Shown here in pieces: positions 45,386 to 54,860 of a DNA stretch of 64,000 bases (the first letter of the stretch is position 1; every line of letters starts with the position of its first letter). The notes beneath the pieces were generated by a model. The model was not told the origin of the DNA. It saw only the letters and a list, made by a program, of their open reading frames with translations, and did not search any database. A program made the translations under genes and the position numbers. The DNA is from Maribacter algarum (ex Zhang et al. 2020) (lineage in GTDB: Bacteria; Bacteroidota; Bacteroidia; Flavobacteriales; Flavobacteriaceae): the NCBI RefSeq assembly GCF_005885635.1, contig NZ_VATY01000002.1:372001-436000 (forward strand), given 5' to 3'.

Positions 45386-46504
45386 TTAAATAATCGTAGA
45401 TTTCCCCAATCCAATATTCTCATCGTTTATATTTGAGTCATCATCAGAATCTACAATGTGGTCAGCAATATAATCTCCAACATAATCAGTACCGTATTTT
45501 TCGCTGCCTAGGATATCAGTAGTAGTTATACCCTTTTTGAAAGATTTTTGAATTGCAGTGGCTACTGCATTCGCTTCTTCATATAGTCCAAAGTGCTGTA
45601 ACATTAATACTGTACTAAAAATAGAAGCTACCGGGTTGGCAATATTTTTCCCTTTAGCTTGGGGATATGAGCCATGGAACGGAGAGAACATCGCATTTTC
45701 ACTACCTACAGAGGCTGATGGCAATAAACCTATGGAGCCTATAATTACACTACCAAGACTGGTAAGGATATCTCCAAACATATTTTCCGTCAGAATTACA
45801 TCAAATTGCGATGGGTTCGTCATCATTTGCACCACAACGTTATCAATGAATATAGATTCAAAGTGTACCTCAGGATAACTATCTGATATTTCAGTCACCA
45901 CCTTTCGCCATAGACGTGAGGTTTCGAGAACGTTTGCCTTATCTACAAGAGTTAGTCTACCTCTGCGCTTTTTGGCGGCCTTAAACGATAGGTGGGCTAT
46001 TCTGGCAATTTCTTTTTCGGAATATTCGCATAAATCTGATGCTAAGGTAGCATCATCATTAAGGCTTTTCTTTCCATAATAAATGCCTCCAGTTAGTTCA
46101 CGATAAATAACAAAATCTGTTCCTTTAACTATCTTTTTGGGAAGCACAGAATTTTTGGAAAGGATGGGGAATACTTTTACAGGTCGAATACTTGCAAAAA
46201 GACCCAATTCTTTACGGAGTTTGAGTAGGCCTTGCTCGGGTCTAACTTTTGCTTCAGGGTCATTATCATATTCCAGCGCTCCAATAGCGCCAAACAATAT
46301 GGCATCTGAATCTTTACAAAGTTGCAGGGTTTCTTTTGGTAACGCCTTTCCATCGTTAGAAATAGCAACCGCTCCCACTGGGGCCTCAGTATATGTAAAC
46401 CGGTGATTGAAAGTTTCTTCGACGGCCTTCAGACACTTTACAGCTTGTGCCAGCACTTCAGGTCCGATTCCATCTCCTCCTAACAGTGCAATTTTTAAGT
46501 TCAT
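45386..46504 (-). CDS. leuB: 3-isopropylmalate dehydrogenase
   Basis: NAD-dependent oxidative decarboxylation of 3-isopropylmalate in leucine synthesis. LLGGDGIGPEV is at residues 7-17, the substrate-binding YRELTGGIYYG and the metal-binding DVILTENMFGDILTSLG blocks are intact. Its ATG follows the leuA stop by two bases. Length 372 is normal. Confidence 0.95.
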   Translation of the reverse strand: MNLKIALLGGDGIGPEVLAQAVKCLKAVEETFNHRFTYTEAPVGAVAISNDGKALPKETLQLCKDSDAILFGAIGALEYDNDPEAKVRPEQGLLKLRKELGLFASIRPVKVFPILSKNSVLPKKIVKGTDFVIYRELTGGIYYGKKSLNDDATLASDLCEYSEKEIARIAHLSFKAAKKRRGRLTLVDKANVLETSRLWRKVVTEISDSYPEVHFESIFIDNVVVQMMTNPSQFDVILTENMFGDILTSLGSVIIGSIGLLPSASVGSENAMFSPFHGSYPQAKGKNIANPVASIFSTVLMLQHFGLYEEANAVATAIQKSFKKGITTTDILGSEKYGTDYVGDYIADHIVDSDDDSNINDENIGLGKSTII

Positions 46505-46506
46505 TG

Positions 46507-47679
46507 CTAGACCTTTTCGATAGCCACATCAGTCGCAGCTACAATTTCATGAATATCCTTATCCACTACTTCTTTTCTGGTATCGGCATACTTTAAAAAC
46601 TCTTTGTAGACCGTATCTAACTGTACTTTGGTAAGTTCGTAACCGACAATTTTTGCGCGATATGCTAGTGCAGCACGTCCACTTCTTGCGGTAAGAATAA
46701 TTGAAGATTCATCAACTCCTACATCTGCTGGGTCGATGATTTCATATGTTTCTCTGTTCTTAATTACACCATCTTGGTGAATGCCTGAACTGTGGGCAAA
46801 AGCATTCGCACCAACAATGGCTTTGTTGGGTTGAACGTTCATTCCCATCTTTTCAGATACCATTTTGCTGGTGCTATTAAGAAGTCTACTATTGATACCG
46901 GTATCGAGCCCTAAAGAAGGATGTTGACGCATCACCATTACAACTTCTTCCAGGGAAGTATTTCCTGCACGTTCTCCAATTCCATTAATGGTACATTCGA
47001 TTTGACGAGCTCCGTTCATCGCCCCTGCGATTGAATTAGCTGTGGCCAATCCTAAATCATTATGGCAATGGCAAGATAGCGTAGCTTTTTCAATTCCCTT
47101 TACATTTTCTTTAAGGTATTTGATTTTAGCACCGTATTCCTCGGGAAGGCAATATCCAGTCGTGTCAGGAATATTTAAAACGGTAACACCAACCTTAATC
47201 AATTCTTCACAAATTTGAGCCAAAAAATCATTGTCCGTTCTTCCGGCATCTTCGGCAAAAAACTCCACATCTTCAACAAAGGTCTTAGCATATTTTACTG
47301 CGGCGACTGCTTTTTCAATGATAGCGTCTTTGTTGGAATTGAATTTATATTTTATATGCGAGGGGGAGGTGCCAATGCCTGTATGTATTCTGGGGTATTT
47401 CGCATGCTTCAAAGCATCTGCCGCAACTTCAATGTCTTTTTTTACGGCTCTTGTCAATCCGCAAATGGTGATGTCCTTTTTAATGAGCTTTGCAATTTCT
47501 GAAACGGATTTAAAATCACCAGGACTCGATATCGGAAAACCAGCCTCGATAACATCCACACCGAGAAGCTCTAGACGCTCGGCAATAACTAGTTTTTGTT
47601 CGGTATCTAACTTGCATCCGGGCACTTGTTCTCCGTCCCTGAGTGTCGTATCAAATATTTGTACTTTATCTTTGCTCAT
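46507..47679 (-). CDS. leuA: 2-isopropylmalate synthase, short form without regulatory domain
   Basis: Condenses acetyl-CoA with 2-oxoisovalerate, the first leucine-specific step. The TIM-barrel HMGL-like domain has [11 protein letters not shown] (residues 10-20) and the metal-binding HCHNDLGLA. At 390 residues it ends after the linker (subdomain) region and lacks the roughly 130-residue leucine-binding C-terminal domain of long LeuA. It heads the leuA-leuB pair; leuC and leuD are not in the window. Confidence 0.93.
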   Translation of the reverse strand: MSKDKVQIFDTTLRDGEQVPGCKLDTEQKLVIAERLELLGVDVIEAGFPISSPGDFKSVSEIAKLIKKDITICGLTRAVKKDIEVAADALKHAKYPRIHTGIGTSPSHIKYKFNSNKDAIIEKAVAAVKYAKTFVEDVEFFAEDAGRTDNDFLAQICEELIKVGVTVLNIPDTTGYCLPEEYGAKIKYLKENVKGIEKATLSCHCHNDLGLATANSIAGAMNGARQIECTINGIGERAGNTSLEEVVMVMRQHPSLGLDTGINSRLLNSTSKMVSEKMGMNVQPNKAIVGANAFAHSSGIHQDGVIKNRETYEIIDPADVGVDESSIILTARSGRAALAYRAKIVGYELTKVQLDTVYKEFLKYADTRKEVVDKDIHEIVAATDVAIEKV

Positions 47680-47828
47680 TGTAATATTTGTGTAGTTTTA
47701 TGTACCCTATACGAATATATGACCAATAGGGGAAATCTCCTAGAAAAGCAATTAAGATTTACAATGCTTAATCACTTTTTGGGATATTAAAACATTGGTT
47801 ATCAAATATTTAAATCAAAATTTTTACG

Positions 47829-49373
47829 ATGACAAATGCGCATAAAGATGCTTTGTTCGTACTGGTAAAATCACTCTCCAAGTCTGAGAAACGGCAGTTT
47901 AAACTCTACGTAGGGCGTTTGGGCGTAAATACGGATGCAAAATTCATAGCATTGTTCAATCTAATGGACAAGATGCGGGAATACAACGAGAAAACCATTT
48001 TGGGTAGTGGCATTGTAAAAAAATCTCAGTTGTCAAACCTTAAGGCGCATCTCTACAAACAGATTTTAATAAGTCTTCGCTTGAATCCAGTAAATCAAAA
48101 TATGCGCGTTCAAATTCGTGAGCAACTTGATTTTGCTACTATTTTGTATCAAAAGGGATTGTATAAACAGAGTCTTAAAATTTTAGATAAAGCGAAGACC
48201 ACGGCAATTGAGAATGAGGAGAAGAATATCGCTTACGAAATTGTAGAGCTTGAGAAGATTATTGAAACGCAATATATTACCAGAAGTATTCCTGATCGAG
48301 CGGATGAGTTGGCTATTCAGGCGAAGGAGCTTTCTGCTCATAATGTAATGACCAGCAAGCTTTCGAATTTGTCCTTACAACTCTACGGATGGATGTTAAA
48401 AGTCGGTTATGCAAAAAGTGATGAGGACCTAAATAAATTAGAAACCTATTTCAATAAAAAGTTGCCAAAATATAATATCGAAGACCTTGGTTTTCGGGAA
48501 AAGCTTTGGTTGTACAAGGCGCATTTATGGTATAGTTTTTTAACGCAAGACTTTCTTTCATGCTATAAATATGCGAACAGATGGGTAGATCTTTTTTATG
48601 AGAATAAGGAAATGATTTATATGAATCCTGTTTTCTTTTTAAAAGGGAATCATTATTTACTAGAGTCTTTGTTTTATGTAAAGTATAGCTCTCAATTTAA
48701 AGAAACACTTGATCGTATGGAGGCAATGGTTGAGAGCAAGGATTTCCCTAAAAATGATAATATAGCATCGCTTGCATTCCTTTATATCAATTCCAATAAA
48801 TTGAACTTTCATTTTATGGAAGGAACGTTTAATAAAGCGCTTTACTTGGTACCAATTGTTGAGTATGGAATAGCCAAACATAAAGACCGAATTGATGAGC
48901 ATCACATTATGTTGTTGTACTATAAGATTGCTTGTTTGTATTTCGGGATTGGAGATAATAAAACTTGTATTCTGTATCTCAAAAAAATCATAAACAATAA
49001 GAATTTAAAAATGCGTGAAGATCTTATGTGTTTCGCCAGGGTATTAAGTTTGGTGGCGCATTATGAGGCAGGAATGGATTATCATTTGGAGGTTCAACTT
49101 AAAAGCACCTACAAGTTCTTATTAAAAATGGATGACCTTCATGAGGTTCAAAAAGAGATGATTAAATTCCTTCGAAACCTTGGTAGTATATACCCAAGTG
49201 AACTTCGAAAGGAATTTCAGAAGTTACATACGGAGTTGAAGAAATATGAAGATCATCCTTACGAGAAAAGAGCCTTTTTGTATTTGGATGTCATTTCTTG
49301 GTTGGAAAGTCATTTAGAGAATAAACCAGTTGCCGAGATTATTCGAGAAAAGGCGCTATCACTTACCCGATAA
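47829..49373 (+). CDS. Helical-repeat cytoplasmic protein, function unknown
   Basis: A 514-residue protein without signal peptide, almost all alpha-helical, with repeated helix pairs of TPR type (LYQKGLYKQSLKILDKAKT, IACLYFGIGDNKTCILYLKK). A charged N terminus (SLSKSEKRQFKLYVGRLG) is conserved in a flavobacterial family I know only as hypothetical. It may be a scaffold. Four bases separate it from the transporter gene, so they are one operon. Confidence 0.65.
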   Translation: MTNAHKDALFVLVKSLSKSEKRQFKLYVGRLGVNTDAKFIALFNLMDKMREYNEKTILGSGIVKKSQLSNLKAHLYKQILISLRLNPVNQNMRVQIREQLDFATILYQKGLYKQSLKILDKAKTTAIENEEKNIAYEIVELEKIIETQYITRSIPDRADELAIQAKELSAHNVMTSKLSNLSLQLYGWMLKVGYAKSDEDLNKLETYFNKKLPKYNIEDLGFREKLWLYKAHLWYSFLTQDFLSCYKYANRWVDLFYENKEMIYMNPVFFLKGNHYLLESLFYVKYSSQFKETLDRMEAMVESKDFPKNDNIASLAFLYINSNKLNFHFMEGTFNKALYLVPIVEYGIAKHKDRIDEHHIMLLYYKIACLYFGIGDNKTCILYLKKIINNKNLKMREDLMCFARVLSLVAHYEAGMDYHLEVQLKSTYKFLLKMDDLHEVQKEMIKFLRNLGSIYPSELRKEFQKLHTELKKYEDHPYEKRAFLYLDVISWLESHLENKPVAEIIREKALSLTR

Positions 49374-49376
49374 AAC

Positions 49377-50237
49377 TTGAGTACAAAAAGCCCACACTTT
49401 TCACATTTACTTGAAATCAATTTGGCCATGCTTTTCATAAGCACATCCGGTGCTCTCGGTAGATATATTCAGCTACCTGTTCCCGTTACTATTGGTTCGA
49501 GGGCAATTATAGCCTTTACGCTTTTGTTTTTGTATTGCCGTTTTAAAAAGATTTCCTTCAAAGTCGAAAAGAAGGATTTACCCATGGTAGTTTTAAGTGG
49601 GGTCTTGATGGGTTTGCATTGGGTTACCTATTTCTACGCACTGCAAATGTCAAATGTTGCCATCGGTATGCTTTCCATGTTTACTTACCCTGTTTGGACT
49701 GCTTTTTTGGAACCGTTGTTGTTAAAAACAAAATTCCAGAAAATACATTTGTTTCTTGCAGTTTTGGTTTTGTGCGGGATTTACTTTTTGATTCCCGATT
49801 TTAATCTTGAGAATTCCTACACCCTTGCCATCGGCATTGGGATTTTATCCGCTATCGTCTATGCTATACGGAATTTATTGATGAAATCTAAGGTAGCCAA
49901 ATACAATGGTTCACTTTTAATGTCTTACCAAACAGGCATTGTTGGTTTTCTACTTCTACCCGCTTTATTTTTTACCAATTTAAGTGAAATTATGTCGCAG
50001 TGGGAAGCCTTGATTACCCTTGCCATACTAACTACCGCAATAGGACATACCTTATTTTTATTAAGTTTAAAACACTTTTCAGTTACTACGGCGAGTATTA
50101 TCAGCAGTGTGCAACCCGTGTATGGAATCCTCATCGGTATGATATTCCTCTCAGAATTCCCTTCTTGGTCAACAGTTTTCGGTGGCGTTTTGATTCTGGC
50201 CGCTGTAGTTGTAGAAAGCATTCGAACTTATAAATAA
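49377..50237 (+). CDS. EamA/DMT-superfamily transporter
   Basis: A 286-residue inner-membrane carrier with ten predicted membrane segments in two EamA repeats (MGLHWVTYFYALQMSNVAIGML in the first, HFSVTTASIISSVQPVYGIL in the second). Substrate cannot be told; members export amino acids, nucleotides or other small metabolites. It starts with TTG three bases after the upstream stop. Confidence 0.87.
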   Translation: MSTKSPHFSHLLEINLAMLFISTSGALGRYIQLPVPVTIGSRAIIAFTLLFLYCRFKKISFKVEKKDLPMVVLSGVLMGLHWVTYFYALQMSNVAIGMLSMFTYPVWTAFLEPLLLKTKFQKIHLFLAVLVLCGIYFLIPDFNLENSYTLAIGIGILSAIVYAIRNLLMKSKVAKYNGSLLMSYQTGIVGFLLLPALFFTNLSEIMSQWEALITLAILTTAIGHTLFLLSLKHFSVTTASIISSVQPVYGILIGMIFLSEFPSWSTVFGGVLILAAVVVESIRTYK

Positions 50238-50255
50238 AAGCTTGATTAATTTCGC

Positions 50256-50378
50256 TTTACTCAATAATCGAGACCCGCCTGTCGGACGGGCAGGTTTAAA
50301 ATGCTCCGACGCTTGCATCGAAATCAATGTTGATTTTCCTTTTAATGCCTCGTGGGTTTGCACCGAGGTTATTTACTT
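50256..50378 (+). repeat. Interspersed multi-hairpin repeat, family A, copy 4
   Basis: Head TTTACTCAATAATCGAG, the GC-rich insert CCCGCCTGTCGGACGGGCAG, then the same series as copy 1 with few changes, ending GAGGTTATTTACTT. Its end supplies the AAG-TAA terminus of the lipoprotein gene at 50373. Confidence 0.85.
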
Positions 50379-50771
50379 GCGGAATATCAGGCTGGTATCT
50401 TTGTCTACACGCCATGAAAGTTCGTTTCCTTCTATATAAATTTCGATAACCTCATTTCCTAAATAGTAGAAGCCTTCTTCATTGGTAATAGATGTGGTAT
50501 TATCAAGGACGGTTTCACACGTACCATTTTCCAATCGGTCTTGGATAAAGAAAGTAATGGTTTCTGCATCTGACTCTACAAACGATTCACGGTAACAATC
50601 AACATTTGCTACGTCAGTGTCATTCACAGTGGTTAAAAACCACTTGCCGATTATAGGGTCTGAATTTTCATCGATTACGTCTTCTGTTGTACAACTGGTT
50701 GTCATAATGAGAAGTAAGGCAAAAGAAAGCAACATCGGAAATCTAAAATCTGTTCGCGTTTTCATAGTCAT
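50373..50771 (-). CDS. Lipocalin-like small lipoprotein
   Basis: A 132-residue lipoprotein (leader ending LLIMTTSCTTE). The GKWFLTTVND after the Cys and the following strands resemble the lipocalin-like lipoproteins common in Bacteroidota. Function unknown. The last codon and stop lie inside the end of repeat copy 4. Confidence 0.65.
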   Translation of the reverse strand: MTMKTRTDFRFPMLLSFALLLIMTTSCTTEDVIDENSDPIIGKWFLTTVNDTDVANVDCYRESFVESDAETITFFIQDRLENGTCETVLDNTTSITNEEGFYYLGNEVIEIYIEGNELSWRVDKDTSLIFRK

Positions 50772-50885
50772 AGTTTTAATGTTTACCTAAAACTATGCGG
50801 TAGTATAAACAGACTCAAATAACCTCTGAAAAATACTCGAAAACTAGTAGTTTTTCATACCTGAAGGGGAGTAGCAAGTATACCT

Positions 50886-52613
50886 TTACTCATTTTTACG
50901 ATACACAATTTGTCCGTTAAAAATGGTCATTTCTATTTCTGTATCTAGTAGTTTATCTTCCGCAACAGACATTAAATCTTGATTGTAAATCGTAAAATCA
51001 GCAAGTTTACCCACAGTAATAGAACCCTTGATGTTTTCTTCGAAAGCACCGTAAGCTGCATCTAAGGTGTATGAGCGTAAAGCCTGTTCACGTGTCATTT
51101 TTTGCTCGGGCTCATAGCCACCTTCTGGCAAGCCTTTCAAGGTCTTACGACTTACACTACCATAGAAGCTTGCGATGGGATTCAAAGGTTCTACGGGTAC
51201 ATCAGTGCCATTTACAATAGGAATACCACTTTTTAACAAGTCTTGCCACATATAGGCGCCCTCTTTAATTCGTTTTTCACCTAAACGGTCAATAGCCCAA
51301 GGTCGGTCTGAAGATAAGTGAACCGCCTGCATAGCTGGAATCACCCCAAGTGCAGCAAAACGTGGAATGTCATCAGGATGCAAGTGTTGCGCATGTTCGA
51401 TTCGAAATCTGTGGTCCTTCGTCATATCTAGCAATTCGGTAAAGGCAGCTTCGTAGCGGTCTAGAATTTCTCTGTTTGCCCGATCACCAATGGCATGCGA
51501 ACAAACCTGAAATCCATTTCGCAATCCGTTGAGGGCGGTTTCCTTTACTACTTCCATAGGAAGTGTTTCATGTCCGAAATGTCCCGGTCGGTCAGTATAG
51601 GATTCTAACAACCAAGCACCTCGGGAACCTAAGGCACCGTCACAGTTTAATTTTATCGACCGAATCGTCAAGAGGTTATCTGGATCTACCATGGGACCTT
51701 TCTTATACCATTCTTCAATGAGTTCAGGGTCCCACCCTGTGAGCATGGTATACAAACGGACATTGAGTTTGTTTTCTGCTTTCATTTGTTCGTAAAGGGC
51801 AATAGTTTCTTTCCCTATTCCGGCATCATGAAAACCTGTAATGCCATGTCTATGGCAGGCAGCTACTGCTAGTTCAAAAGCTTTTCTATCTTTTTCCGGA
51901 GTGTTCTCTGGAACATGCTTCCAGATTAGGTTTTGAGCACGTTCATTAAAAATACCCGTAGGTTGACCGAGTTTGTCACGCATAACTTCCCCACCTTCCA
52001 CTTCAAGCTTATCGATTCCATCTTTGGCGAGTACTTGTAATCCGGCAATTTCCATGGCTTTTGCATTCGCGAAACCGGCATGGCCACTGGCATGACTTAA
52101 ATACACTGGATTATCGGGAGAAACCTGGCTTAACTTGTAATGGGTTTGGAAACCATTTACTGCATCTTCCGGGAGTGCATCCCATTTACTTTGGTGCCAG
52201 CCTCTTCCTAAAATCCATTCTCCGGGTTCTGTATTTTTGACAGCTTCCGCTACCATATCTACAATTTCTTGATAGCTTGTGGTATTGATTAAATCAAGAT
52301 TCAGTTCATTATAACCAAGACCCATGAAATGTCCGTGACCTTCGATTAAACCTGGAGTCATCGTTTTGCCTTGTAAATCAATGATTTCGGTTTCTTCGGT
52401 TTTATAGGCTTCTGCCTCCGCTAGCGTACCTGCGAAAAGTATCGTATCATTTTTGGTGGCGACGGCCTCCACCATAGTTTGGGTTGTATCGACAGTATAA
52501 ATGGGGCCACCATAAATCAGTAAGGTAGCGGACTCTTTTTGTTCTGTTGCACAAGAGGATAAAAGGAGAAAGCCCAAGAAAAGGCTTAGCAGAAATGAAA
52601 TTCTTAATCGCAT
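50886..52613 (-). CDS. Amidohydrolase family lipoprotein (YtcJ-like)
   Basis: A 575-residue metal-dependent hydrolase of the amidohydrolase 3 type, exported as a lipoprotein (leader ending LLLSSCATE). Motifs: MTPGLIEGHGHFMGLG with the metal-binding HxH, CSHAIGDRANREILD, FRIEHAQHLHPDDIP and GTDVPVEPLNP with the catalytic Asp. Relatives hydrolyse N-formyl or N-acyl compounds; the substrate here is unknown. Confidence 0.87.
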   Translation of the reverse strand: MRLRISFLLSLFLGFLLLSSCATEQKESATLLIYGGPIYTVDTTQTMVEAVATKNDTILFAGTLAEAEAYKTEETEIIDLQGKTMTPGLIEGHGHFMGLGYNELNLDLINTTSYQEIVDMVAEAVKNTEPGEWILGRGWHQSKWDALPEDAVNGFQTHYKLSQVSPDNPVYLSHASGHAGFANAKAMEIAGLQVLAKDGIDKLEVEGGEVMRDKLGQPTGIFNERAQNLIWKHVPENTPEKDRKAFELAVAACHRHGITGFHDAGIGKETIALYEQMKAENKLNVRLYTMLTGWDPELIEEWYKKGPMVDPDNLLTIRSIKLNCDGALGSRGAWLLESYTDRPGHFGHETLPMEVVKETALNGLRNGFQVCSHAIGDRANREILDRYEAAFTELLDMTKDHRFRIEHAQHLHPDDIPRFAALGVIPAMQAVHLSSDRPWAIDRLGEKRIKEGAYMWQDLLKSGIPIVNGTDVPVEPLNPIASFYGSVSRKTLKGLPEGGYEPEQKMTREQALRSYTLDAAYGAFEENIKGSITVGKLADFTIYNQDLMSVAEDKLLDTEIEMTIFNGQIVYRKNE

Positions 52614-52682
52614 GGTTATTCAGTTTTTAGGAAGGACTGAATTTACGATTTTAAAAGTTTATTGGAAAAGGGTAATTATATC

Positions 52683-52815
52683 TTGTCAACGGTTTTATGT
52701 ATGAGCAGTAGCGGGTTTTATAGTACCACTTTTCGGAAAACAATATACTTTATTAAAATAAAAAAGTGGTTTGATTTAGCACCCAAACCGCTATTGCTTA
52801 TACGTTGTTGGCAAC
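52683..52815. repeat. Long imperfect inverted repeat downstream of the serine hydrolase gene
   Basis: Left arm (52683-52733) TTGTCAACGG...GCAGTAGCGGG...CCACTTTT pairs with right arm (52761-52815) AAAAAGTGG...CCGCTATTGC...CGTTGTTGGCAA. There are bulges, as in integron attC hairpins, but the attC core consensus is not matched. The right end repeats a palindrome (TTGTTGGCAACA) found also at about 55991. Confidence 0.55.
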
Positions 52816-52825
52816 AGTTATTTTG

Positions 52826-54310
52826 TCACATCTTTTTTAAGTCGTTAAGTGCTTTTTTAGAAGATTTACACCAATGACAATCGTTTTTCGGTGCTAATTC
52901 CAATGCTTTTTTATAACTTTTTACAGCTTCTTCTTTTTGGTTATCAGCGATGTAACCCTCTCCTAATGAATCCCAGATGTTTCCTTCTTCAGGAAAAAGT
53001 TCAGTATTCAGCTTGAATAGTGCCACAGCCAATTTAGAATTTTTGTTCGTTCGCAATACATCATATCCAAGTCCATTTAGGTTTTCTGAATATTTTAAGT
53101 ACGAATTATACTTTTCCTTAATCGTTAAGATAAGTTCATTAATTTGCCTAATGCTACGAGTTTCCAGATTATCAAAAACCAAATTATTAAGGCTCTTTTT
53201 TATTGGGTCGGGTTTAAAATCCTCATTGAATATCATTTTTTCAATAGTCCAAGCAACTTCTGCTTCTCTACTACTTGCATTAGTAAACTGTATTATGAGG
53301 ATATCTTCTTTTGGTAACCAAATAAAATCGTGAAAGAAAATAGCATTTCCTCCATTATGACTGATAATTTTCGTGTTTCTATCAGAATTATAGATTACCC
53401 AGCCGTATGCATAATAACTTGATTGTCCTTCATATTCCAAAATGTATGGTGTGGTCAATTTTTTAAATAATTCTTTAGATAAAATGGTATTGTTTTTTAA
53501 AGCTTGATACCATTTATACATATCTTCAATAGTTGAATGAATACCACCATTGCCCTTTAACGTCCAAGTTACTTTCCCAATCTTATTAAATCGTGATATC
53601 ATAGTCCCTACATTCATTGTATTGTTATAATATCCTATAGCAATTTTGTTTTCATCCCATTGTGGAATAAAGTAACCCGTTTGATTCATTTGGGCAGGTT
53701 TAAATAAAAATCGATTCAAAAACTTCTCGTAATCCTGACCAGAAGAAATTTCAATAATTCTTGCCAGAATGCTGTATCCTACATTTGAGTAAGCGTATTT
53801 TGTACCTGGTTTGTGTAACAACTCGGTTGAAAATACTGTTTTGAAAAATTTATCTCTGGGAATATCATCAAAATCTCCATCGCCAATAACATCTATAAAC
53901 CCTGCAGTATGTGTCAATAAATGATGTACAGTAATTTCTCTTTTATCTTCTGGTAGATTTTTGAAAAACTTATCTACTGAATCAGTTAGCTCCAGTTTAT
54001 TTAATTCAACAAGTTTCAGAATAGAGGTTGCTGTAAATTGTTTTGTAACAGAGCCGATAGTAGAAACTGTTGTGGTAGTGTAAGGAACAACATCCTCTTT
54101 ATTCGCCATTCCATACCCTTTAGCAAGAATGGGTTTGCCTTTTTCGGCAATGAGTACCGCACCAGAAAATCCGTTTTCTACTCCGTCATTTAAGTACTTG
54201 TCTATCCTATTTACTTTGGTAGTGTCTAATTTTACTTGTTGTGCATTTGTAATGGCTATACCTGAAGATGTTAGAGCTATCGTCCAAATCATTAATAGTG
54301 TTTTTTTCAT
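52826..54310 (-). CDS. Serine beta-lactamase-like hydrolase with C-terminal TPR
   Basis: A 494-residue exported protein (signal peptide ending TNAQQ; start ATG 54310). The class C beta-lactamase/penicillin-binding fold has the SxxK motif S87-V-T-K90, YSN in AYSNVGYSIL, and the H-N-G triad in ISHNGGNA. After about residue 390 comes a helical region ending in a TPR pair (NIWDSLGEGYIADNQKEEA). It may act as a peptidase or esterase on cell-wall or peptide substrates. It follows the membrane-protein gene that carries an ECF-type promoter. Confidence 0.85.
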   Translation of the reverse strand: MKKTLLMIWTIALTSSGIAITNAQQVKLDTTKVNRIDKYLNDGVENGFSGAVLIAEKGKPILAKGYGMANKEDVVPYTTTTVSTIGSVTKQFTATSILKLVELNKLELTDSVDKFFKNLPEDKREITVHHLLTHTAGFIDVIGDGDFDDIPRDKFFKTVFSTELLHKPGTKYAYSNVGYSILARIIEISSGQDYEKFLNRFLFKPAQMNQTGYFIPQWDENKIAIGYYNNTMNVGTMISRFNKIGKVTWTLKGNGGIHSTIEDMYKWYQALKNNTILSKELFKKLTTPYILEYEGQSSYYAYGWVIYNSDRNTKIISHNGGNAIFFHDFIWLPKEDILIIQFTNASSREAEVAWTIEKMIFNEDFKPDPIKKSLNNLVFDNLETRSIRQINELILTIKEKYNSYLKYSENLNGLGYDVLRTNKNSKLAVALFKLNTELFPEEGNIWDSLGEGYIADNQKEEAVKSYKKALELAPKNDCHWCKSSKKALNDLKKM

Positions 54311-54412
54311 TTTGTTTATGTTTAATTTGTTCATTTTGGGCAAGGGATATCCTACTCATATTACCATAAGGTCATATAACAATGGAATAGAAAGAGGGAA
54401 AAAATTTTCAGA

Positions 54413-54790
54413 TTACTTACCGAAAAGCTTTAGATAGATAATGTAAAGAAGAAATCCAAAGGCCATACTAATCGTCATTATCCCAATAGAATGTAAACCT
54501 AAAGGCAGATATTGATTGGTAATAAATAAACCTCCTCCTGAAGAGGCAAGAATAATAAACCACTTTATGCTGTTTTGAGTTTCATTGTTAGACTCGGTTT
54601 TTAGTACAGAGGACGCTAAATCCTGTGATATTTCTTTATCAAGAATCTTGTTCTTCAATTTGTGTTCTAACAATCTTTTTAAAATTGTTACTGTGAACCA
54701 CATTATCAGTACTATAATTAAAATTACCACAATCACTTTATATACATCTGGGTCGATGTATTCGGTTTGAGTTGAAAATAATAGTTTCAT
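54413..54790 (-). CDS. Small membrane protein, function unknown
   Basis: 125 residues with three predicted membrane segments: about 19-37, about 81-97, and about 102-120, with a charged cytoplasmic stretch between the first two (RLLEHKLKNKILDKEISQDL). Family not recognised. Its promoter region repeats the ECF operon's promoter exactly in spacing, placing it in that regulon. The serine hydrolase gene starts about 100 bases downstream. Confidence 0.6.
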   Translation of the reverse strand: MKLLFSTQTEYIDPDVYKVIVVILIIVLIMWFTVTILKRLLEHKLKNKILDKEISQDLASSVLKTESNNETQNSIKWFIILASSGGGLFITNQYLPLGLHSIGIMTISMAFGFLLYIIYLKLFGK

Positions 54791-54822
54791 ATTCTTGAGA
54801 TATTTACTTTTCGTTCACTAAG

Positions 54823-54855
54823 ATTAGACAGACCATGTGGATAAAGGTTGCAGAT
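54823..54855 (-). promoter_or_regulatory. ECF-type promoter, copy 2 (membrane protein / serine hydrolase)
   Basis: On the - strand TTATCTGCAAC, 17 bases, GTCTAAT. -35 TGCAAC is at 54852-54847 and -10 GTCTAAT at 54829-54823. Same elements and spacing as at 55913-55945. Lies 32 bases before the ATG at 54790. Confidence 0.75.
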
Positions 54856-54860
54856 AACAC

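Noticed and set aside
47231-47695. 154-codon + strand frame inside leuA
   Set aside because: Shadow of leuA; product is low-complexity and resembles nothing.
47705-47731. Hairpin CCCTAT/ATAGGG upstream of leuA as a leucine attenuator
   Set aside because: Only six base pairs, no Leu-rich leader peptide and no T run.
52683-52815. Calling the hairpin an integron attC site
   Set aside because: The arms fold like attC, but the ends do not fit RYYYAAC/GTTRRRY and no integrase is present.
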